Shown: in pieces, positions 59,148 to 64,000 of the stretch | Numbering within the stretch: the stretch's first letter is position 1 | How the letters are laid out: each line of letters starts with the position of its first letter | Assembly: GCF_023374055.1 (NCBI RefSeq) | Contig: NZ_JAMBEP010000001.1 | Coordinates: forward strand, 1,674,001 to 1,738,000 | Length of the DNA stretch: 64,000 bases | Reading direction: 5' to 3' | Source of the DNA: Luteimonas galliterrae | Lineage (GTDB): Bacteria; Pseudomonadota; Gammaproteobacteria; Xanthomonadales; Xanthomonadaceae | Made by a program: the position numbers and the translations under genes | Notes under the pieces: generated by a model | Databases searched by the model: none | Told to the model about the DNA's origin: nothing | What the model saw: the letters and a program-made list of their open reading frames with translations, nothing else

Positions 59148-60017
59148 TTATCGACCGATAAAGCCGAGCTCACGCAGGAAGGCGACCGCCTTGGCCTTGG
59201 CGTCCCGGCTCACGGCTTCGTCGATCGATGGGTAGTCCGGTATTTCTTGCTGCGCCAGGTTGCGGGTGAACAGATGGCCGACGCCGGGATATATCTGCAG
59301 GTCGCAACGGTTGCCGGCCTTGCGCATGCGTTCGCAGAACGTGCGCGCGCCCGCAGCCGGCGTGACGTTGTCCTTTTCGCCCTGTAGCACCAGCGTCGGC
59401 GGCAGGCCGGTGCGGACGTGCCGATCCGGCGACAACGCAGCAGCCCTTTCGTCGCTGCCGGTAAGTTTTCGGAACCAGCCGGAGTCCGCAATCGACAAAG
59501 CCGGCGACCGCAGTACCAACGCATCGGGGCGCGCAGGAACCGCGCCGTCCGAAGCATCGTCGAAAATGGCCGCCGAAGCGGCCAGGTGTCCGCCCGCCGA
59601 CGTGCCGGCGGCGGCGATGCGCTTGGGATCGATGTTCAGACGGGCCGCTTGGCGCCGCACCCAGCGCATGGCTGCGCGCGCATCGGCGACGGCTTGGTAA
59701 GGCGTGATCGATTTCTGGTCCGATAGCCGGTAGTCCACAGCGATCGCCACCAGCCCTTCGCTTGCCCACGCAGCCGCGCTTGAGTCCATCCAGCTGGCTT
59801 CGCCTTCGTTCCAGCCACCGCCATGGAATAAAACGATGGCGGCATGCGGCGACGGGGTATCGCCATCGCGCGGTTTGAATATGCGCGCCTGCATCGGCTG
59901 GCGGTCGCCGCCGGGATAGTGTTCGATGATCGGCACCGATGCCGGCGCCTGTGCGCCGGCCAACGCCGGCGCGGCACATGCGATCACCAACAGCAGCGAC
60001 CACCCGATAGCTTTCAT
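59148..60017 (-). CDS. Secreted alpha/beta hydrolase (BD-FAE / hormone-sensitive-lipase type)
   Basis: 289 residues from the ATG at 60015-60017, giving a Sec signal peptide (MKAIGWSLLLVIACAAPALAG). The oxyanion motif HGGGWNEGE is near 65, the nucleophile GTSAGGH near 137, an acidic GEKDNVTP near 215 and the late GVGHLF with His. This is the esterase/lipase family BD-FAE. The substrate is unknown. The stop lies 45 bases from the 5' end of rnpB. Confidence 0.82.
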   Translation of the reverse strand: MKAIGWSLLLVIACAAPALAGAQAPASVPIIEHYPGGDRQPMQARIFKPRDGDTPSPHAAIVLFHGGGWNEGEASWMDSSAAAWASEGLVAIAVDYRLSDQKSITPYQAVADARAAMRWVRRQAARLNIDPKRIAAAGTSAGGHLAASAAIFDDASDGAVPARPDALVLRSPALSIADSGWFRKLTGSDERAAALSPDRHVRTGLPPTLVLQGEKDNVTPAAGARTFCERMRKAGNRCDLQIYPGVGHLFTRNLAQQEIPDYPSIDEAVSRDAKAKAVAFLRELGFIGR

Positions 60018-60025
60018 AGCGCCCC

Positions 60026-61246
60026 CTATCGCAACAGCCCCAGTATAAGACTGGTCAGCGCCAGACCCAGAACGACCAGCCACGGCGGCAGCTTCCAGCG
60101 GGTCAGCGCGGCCACGCCCAGCACCACCAGCGCGGCGTCGCTCAGGGCATGCACGGCACTCGTCCACACCGGCCGATACAACGCCGCTAACAACAGCCCG
60201 ACGACCGCGGCATTGACGCCGGCCAGCGCAGCCTGCATGCGTGCGTTGCGGCGCAATGCACTCCAGAACGGCAGCACGCCGATGACGAGCAGGAACGACG
60301 GCAGGAAGATCCCCGTCAGGCAAAGCAGGCCGCCCCACCATCCGCCCGGTCCAGCCGACATCGCTGCGCCTAGATAGGCGGCAAAAGTGAATAACGGACC
60401 GGGCACAGCCTGCGCCGCGCCATAGCCGGCCAGAAAGGCATCGTCGGAAATCCAGCCCGTCGGCACCACAGCGGCCTGCAGCAACGGCAGCACGACGTGG
60501 CCGCCGCCGAACACCAGCGAACCGGCGCGGTAGAACGCCGAAAAGATCGTCAGCTCCGGCACCGGCCACAGCCGCGTGGCCAACGGCAACGCCAGCAGCA
60601 ACGCGAAAAAGGCCAGCAGGGACAACGCGCCGAGGCGGCGCGGTATCCGCATCGGCAACGCGTCCTGCGACGGCGATGGCGTGCGCCGGAAAAAAATCGC
60701 GCCGACGATGCCGCCCGCGGCGATTACGCCGATCTGTCCCCAGGCATCGGGCCGCAGCAGCACGACTACCGCCGACGCCAACGCGATCGCGATCCGCGGC
60801 GCATCCGGACATAGCGTGCGCGCCATGCCCCACACTGCTTGCGCGACCACCGCCACCGCCACCAGCAGCAGGCCATGCACCGCGCCGGACGGCCACTGCA
60901 TGCCCCATGCCGACGCCGCCAGCGCGAACAGGACCATGGCCAGCGCCGACGGCAGCGTGAATCCGCACCACGCCGCCAACGCGCCGCGCAAACCGCCCCG
61001 CGCCAACCCTACCGCCATGCCGACCTGGCTGCTGGCCGGGCCAGGCAGGAACTGGCATAGCGCGATCAGGTCGGAATAGCCTTGCTCCGACAGCCAGCGC
61101 CGCCGCACTACGAACTCTTCGCGGAAATAGCCCAGGTGCGCGATCGGGCCGCCGAACGAGGTCAATCCCAATCGCAGGAAGACGAGGAAGATCGTCCAGG
61201 CGTTGTCGTACGCGCGATCGACGGCGCCGGCCCGGTTCTCGATCAT
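60026..61246 (-). CDS. chrA: Chromate efflux transporter ChrA
   Basis: 406 residues from the ATG at 61244-61246; a GTG 15 codons earlier lies in a repeat-like sequence and is less likely. Two homologous CHR halves: FLRLGLTSFGGPIAHLGYFR at the start and AFYRAGSLVFGGGHVVLPLL in the second half. The conserved CQFLPGPASSQVGMAVG motif is present. About ten to twelve membrane segments. Members export chromate; others of the family have unknown anions as substrate. It stands next to the hydrolase with nine bases between. No chrB regulator is adjacent. Confidence 0.85.
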   Translation of the reverse strand: MIENRAGAVDRAYDNAWTIFLVFLRLGLTSFGGPIAHLGYFREEFVVRRRWLSEQGYSDLIALCQFLPGPASSQVGMAVGLARGGLRGALAAWCGFTLPSALAMVLFALAASAWGMQWPSGAVHGLLLVAVAVVAQAVWGMARTLCPDAPRIAIALASAVVVLLRPDAWGQIGVIAAGGIVGAIFFRRTPSPSQDALPMRIPRRLGALSLLAFFALLLALPLATRLWPVPELTIFSAFYRAGSLVFGGGHVVLPLLQAAVVPTGWISDDAFLAGYGAAQAVPGPLFTFAAYLGAAMSAGPGGWWGGLLCLTGIFLPSFLLVIGVLPFWSALRRNARMQAALAGVNAAVVGLLLAALYRPVWTSAVHALSDAALVVLGVAALTRWKLPPWLVVLGLALTSLILGLLR

Positions 61247-61291
61247 CGGCGCGAGCCCACGCTTTGTAGAGCGGGGCTTGCTCCGCTGCAC

Positions 61292-61364
61292 TTCGTAGGT
61301 GCGAATTCATTCGTACGCTTCTCACGGAAGAGCAAAAGCGTGCGAATGAATTCGCACCTACGAA
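61292..61364. repeat. Family F inverted repeat (TTCGTAGGTGCGAATTC)
   Basis: TTCGTAGGTGCGAATTCATTCG and its complement enclose a 20-base loop with AAGCG/CGCTT inside. Only copy of this family here. It lies between rsmI and chrA, both on the minus strand. Confidence 0.8.
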
Positions 61365-61381
61365 AAACGAGGGCAGCGCTG

Positions 61382-62230
61382 CTAGCCGCCATACAGCGCC
61401 TTGCGCGGCGCCCCGCTCAATTCCGCAGCCAACTTGGCCGCAGTCGACGGCGGCAGATGCTCGCTGAGTTTGGCATAGAGACGGCGGCCGTCGGCGACCT
61501 TGGCGTCGGCGTCCTCGCCGGCGCCGTGCACCAGCAACACGAATTCGCCCTTGCGCTGATTGGGATCGGCCGCGACGCGCGCCCGCAGATCCTCGAGCGT
61601 GCCATCGAGCACCGTTTCGAAAAGCTTGGTCAGCTCGCGCGCGATCGTGGCCGGGCGCTGCGCGCCGAACGCGGCGACGGCGTCGGCGAGCGCATCTTCG
61701 ATGCGATGCGCGGATTCGTAGAACACCAGCGTCCGCGTTTCGCCCGCCAACGCGGACAGGCGTTCGCGCCGCGCGGTCGCCTTTGCCGGCAGGAAGCCTT
61801 CGAAGACGAAGCGGTCGCTGGGCATACCCGCCACGCTCAGCGCGGCGATCAGCGCGCTCGGCCCGGGCACAGGGCTCACCGGTACGCCCGCTGCGCGCGC
61901 GGCGCGGACCAGACGGAAACCGGGGTCGCTGACCAACGGCGTGCCGGCATCCGAGACCAGGGCCAGCGATTCGCCGGCGAGCAGGCGCGCCACCAGCCTT
62001 TCTGCGATCTCGTCCTCGTTGTGTTCGTGCAATGCGATCAGCGGCCTTTCCACGCCGAAATGCGCCAGCAACTGCCGCGTGTGGCGAGTGTCTTCGGCGC
62101 AGATGGCGGCAACGCGCTTGAGCGTTTCCAACGCGCGCGGGCTCAGGTCGCCGAGATTGCCGATGGGGGTGGCGACCACGAACAGGCTGCCTGAACGGAC
62201 CGTGCCGGCGGATTGTGAAGGGCCTGACAT
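61382..62230 (-). CDS. rsmI: 16S rRNA C1402 2'-O-methyltransferase RsmI
   Basis: 282 residues. TP-methylase (SAM) fold with LFVVATPIGNLGDLSPRA at the N-terminus, AEDTRHTRQLL near 45, LVSDAGTPLVSDPG near 92 and PGPSALIAALSVAG near 120. With RsmH, encoded 5 kb away, it modifies C1402 of 16S rRNA. Divergent from lpoA, the standard rsmI-lpoA-yraN order. Confidence 0.95.
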   Translation of the reverse strand: MSGPSQSAGTVRSGSLFVVATPIGNLGDLSPRALETLKRVAAICAEDTRHTRQLLAHFGVERPLIALHEHNEDEIAERLVARLLAGESLALVSDAGTPLVSDPGFRLVRAARAAGVPVSPVPGPSALIAALSVAGMPSDRFVFEGFLPAKATARRERLSALAGETRTLVFYESAHRIEDALADAVAAFGAQRPATIARELTKLFETVLDGTLEDLRARVAADPNQRKGEFVLLVHGAGEDADAKVADGRRLYAKLSEHLPPSTAAKLAAELSGAPRKALYGG

Positions 62231-62291
62231 CGTTTCTCCAGCGGCTGCGCGGGTAGAATCCTAGCCGTTCTTCCCACCGAGACCCGCAACG

Positions 62292-63704
62292 ATGCGGAAT
62301 GCGATGACACGGACTGCCGGATCGAGGCTGTTGCTGGCGTTGGCGATGCTGCTGATGGTGGCCGGCTGCGCCACAGTGCAGGTCAGCGGCACGGACGGCA
62401 AGCCGGCCGGCGCTTCCGACAATGCGGCCATCCAAGCCGCCGGCGCATTGGCGCGCAACGACGCAACGCTAACCGGCCAGGCCCGGACGGACAACGCCCG
62501 CCAGATCGACCGCCTTCTCTCGGGCCTGGACGATGCCACCCTGGCGCGCGAAACCGCCGCGCTGGCGGCCAACGATCCGCTCTACAACTTCGCCGGACGC
62601 GCGCTGCTGCGGCGCGGGCTGCCCCTGCCGCGGCCGTTCAACCGCAGTGCGCAATGGGGCTTCGACGCGAGCAGCCGGCCGCCGGCGGACCGCGACGGCT
62701 ACCGGCCGCCGAACAAGCTCGCCGTGCTGCTGCCGCTGTCCGGCAGCCTGGCCACGGCCGCGGCCCCGGTGCGCGACGGCTTGCTCGCCGGCTACTACGG
62801 CGAACGCCGGCAACGCCCCGACGTGCAGTTCTACGACACCGCCGGCACGGCCGCCGGCGCCGTGGCGGCTTACGCCAAGGCTGCGGCGGAAGGCAACGAC
62901 TTCGTGGTCGGCCCGCTCGGCCGCGACGAGGTCAGCGCCTTGTTCAACCAGGGCAATCTCAGCGTGCCCATGCTCGCGCTCAATCGCGGCAACGTGGCGC
63001 CGCCGGCGGGCAACGCCAGTTTTTCGCTCGCGCCGGAAGACGAGGCGATTTCGGCCGCGGAATACCTGATCGCCAGCAACGCGCGCCATGTGCTGGTGCT
63101 GAGCAGCAGCGATGCGACGATGCGCCGCGCTGCCGATGCGTTCCGCGAACGCTTCGCCGAGCGCGGCGGAGCGGTGACCGAAACCTTGACCGTCGGCGAA
63201 AGCGCCGAAGGCTTCACGCCCGCGCTGCAAGCCGCAGCGGCGAAGCAAGGCGGCGTGGATGCGATCTTCCTGGCGGTGAAGGGCAGCCAGGCGCGCGCGC
63301 TGGCGCCGCAGCTGGCCGCGGCCGGTCTGGCCGGCAAGCCGCGCGTGGCCACTTCGCAACTCATTTCCGGCACAGGCAAGCCGGAGCAGGACCGTGCGCT
63401 GGACGGCATCATCTTCCCCAGCGACGCTTGGAGCGTGCGCGGCGCGCCGGGCTTGCCGCCGGCGAGCGCGACCGGCCAGGAATTGCCGACCGCACGCGGG
63501 CCGGCGGCGCGCCTGTTCGCGTTCGGCTACGACGCATGGCTGATCACCGCCTATCTGGAACGCCTGGCGACCAGCGCCGAGGGCGACGTGAAGGGCGCCA
63601 CCGGCGATCTGCGTATCGACGGCTTCGGCAACATCATCCGCGCACCGGCCTGGTCGACCTTCAGCGGCGGCACCGTCGTGCCTTTGTCGCGCGGTGGCGG
63701 TTGA
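62292..63704 (+). CDS. lpoA: Penicillin-binding protein activator LpoA (LppC)
   Basis: 470 residues. Lipoprotein signal with lipobox AGC (Cys 26). A short N-terminal TPR-like part is followed by a large periplasmic-binding-protein-like LppC domain with [20 protein letters not shown] near 137 and [14 protein letters not shown] near 210. It stimulates PBP1a from the outer membrane. It is shorter than E. coli LpoA (678) because the N-terminal TPR domain is reduced. The stop overlaps the yraN start. Confidence 0.88.
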   Translation: MRNAMTRTAGSRLLLALAMLLMVAGCATVQVSGTDGKPAGASDNAAIQAAGALARNDATLTGQARTDNARQIDRLLSGLDDATLARETAALAANDPLYNFAGRALLRRGLPLPRPFNRSAQWGFDASSRPPADRDGYRPPNKLAVLLPLSGSLATAAAPVRDGLLAGYYGERRQRPDVQFYDTAGTAAGAVAAYAKAAAEGNDFVVGPLGRDEVSALFNQGNLSVPMLALNRGNVAPPAGNASFSLAPEDEAISAAEYLIASNARHVLVLSSSDATMRRAADAFRERFAERGGAVTETLTVGESAEGFTPALQAAAAKQGGVDAIFLAVKGSQARALAPQLAAAGLAGKPRVATSQLISGTGKPEQDRALDGIIFPSDAWSVRGAPGLPPASATGQELPTARGPAARLFAFGYDAWLITAYLERLATSAEGDVKGATGDLRIDGFGNIIRAPAWSTFSGGTVVPLSRGGG

Positions 63705-64000
63705 CCGGCGCGCGCGCGGAGCGTCGGTCGAAGCCGCCGCGCATGCGCATCTGAAGAAGGCCGGGCTCGTCGATGTCGCCGCCAATGCGAACTACCGCGG
63801 CGGCGAACTGGACCTGGTGATGCTGGACCGCAGCGGCCGCGGCGAACCGACCCTGGTTTTCGTCGAAGTACGCTACCGCCGCGATCCGCGTTTCGGCGGC
63901 GGCGCGGCGTCCGTCGACGCGGGCAAACGCCGCAAGCTCGTGCACGCCGCGCAGATGTTCCTGTTGGCGCATCGCGAATACGCAAATGCAGCTTGCCGTT
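63694..64000 (+). CDS. yraN: YraN/UPF0102 family endonuclease-like protein, N-terminal part
   Basis: Starts at a GTG (63694) that overlaps the lpoA stop; 102 codons are present and the gene leaves the window. After [19 protein letters not shown] comes [20 protein letters not shown] and then [16 protein letters not shown], the UPF0102 signature, with the D of ELDL and the E of FVEVR in PD-(D/E)xK positions. Function is unsettled. The alternative starts are downstream and would cut the conserved region. Position after lpoA is typical. Confidence 0.9.
   Translation, partial: MAVDRRARGASVEAAAHAHLKKAGLVDVAANANYRGGELDLVMLDRSGRGEPTLVFVEVRYRRDPRFGGGAASVDAGKRRKLVHAAQMFLLAHREYANAACR

Noticed and set aside
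59148-62435. A 1095-codon minus-strand frame
   Set aside because: It is the hydrolase gene extended through chrA and rsmI in another frame. Only the part up to 60017 has a signal peptide and family motifs.

Overview
The window reads as a chromosomal segment of a high-GC gammaproteobacterium of the Xanthomonadaceae (Lysobacteraceae), most like Lysobacter or a close relative. The basis is gene content and order: sucC next to pilS-pilR-pilA-pilB-pilC-pilD-coaE, a complete mraZ-to-ftsZ division cluster continued by lpxC, dciA, an M23 peptidase and secA, and an otsB-GH15-otsA trehalose cluster. Intergenic gaps are dense with inverted repeats (GGAGCGGCTTCAGCC type) of the kind common in this family. 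I see no prophage, CRISPR array, plasmid or secretion island. The only mobile-type gene is one REP-associated tyrosine transposase (RAYT).

Layout. 1-10 kb: the start of an ABC-F ATPase, a lipoprotein esterase, btuB under a cobalamin riboswitch, yceH, a YbaL/KefB-type antiporter and clpB with a heat-shock-like promoter. 10-19.5 kb: a DUF937 membrane protein, trehalose genes, a saccharopine-dehydrogenase-like protein, and the overlapping rluD-pgeF-DUF4166 unit divergent from bamD. 19.7-24.1 kb: DUF559-nadE and sucC-sucD. 24.4-34.1 kb: type IV pilus regulators (pilS, pilR), major pilin with a sigma-54 promoter, assembly ATPase, platform protein, prepilin peptidase, then coaE. A RAYT gene and its repeats sit between pilS and pilR. 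34.2-41 kb: a Nudix/TenI-like fusion, secA, M23 peptidase, dciA and lpxC. 41.3-57 kb: the dcw cluster on the minus strand, mraZ-rsmH-ftsL-ftsI-murE-murF-mraY-ftsW-murG-murC-ddl-ftsQ-ftsA-ftsZ, with almost every junction an ATGA, GTGA or TGATG overlap. murD is not between mraY and ftsW. 57-64 kb: two lipoprotein genes, the RNase P RNA, an alpha/beta hydrolase, a chromate transporter, rsmI divergent from lpoA, and the start of yraN.

How the genes work together: the dcw block, lpxC, bamD, lpoA, the M23 peptidase and secA supply peptidoglycan, lipid A, outer membrane protein assembly and export for a dividing Gram-negative cell. PilSR would activate the sigma-54 promoter of pilA, and pilBCD assemble and process the pilin. 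The least explained items are the RAYT/REP insertion splitting pilS from pilR, the AT-rich dyad-rich region with a consensus DnaA box upstream of mraZ, and the loss of zinc-site cysteines in PilD and partly in PilB.
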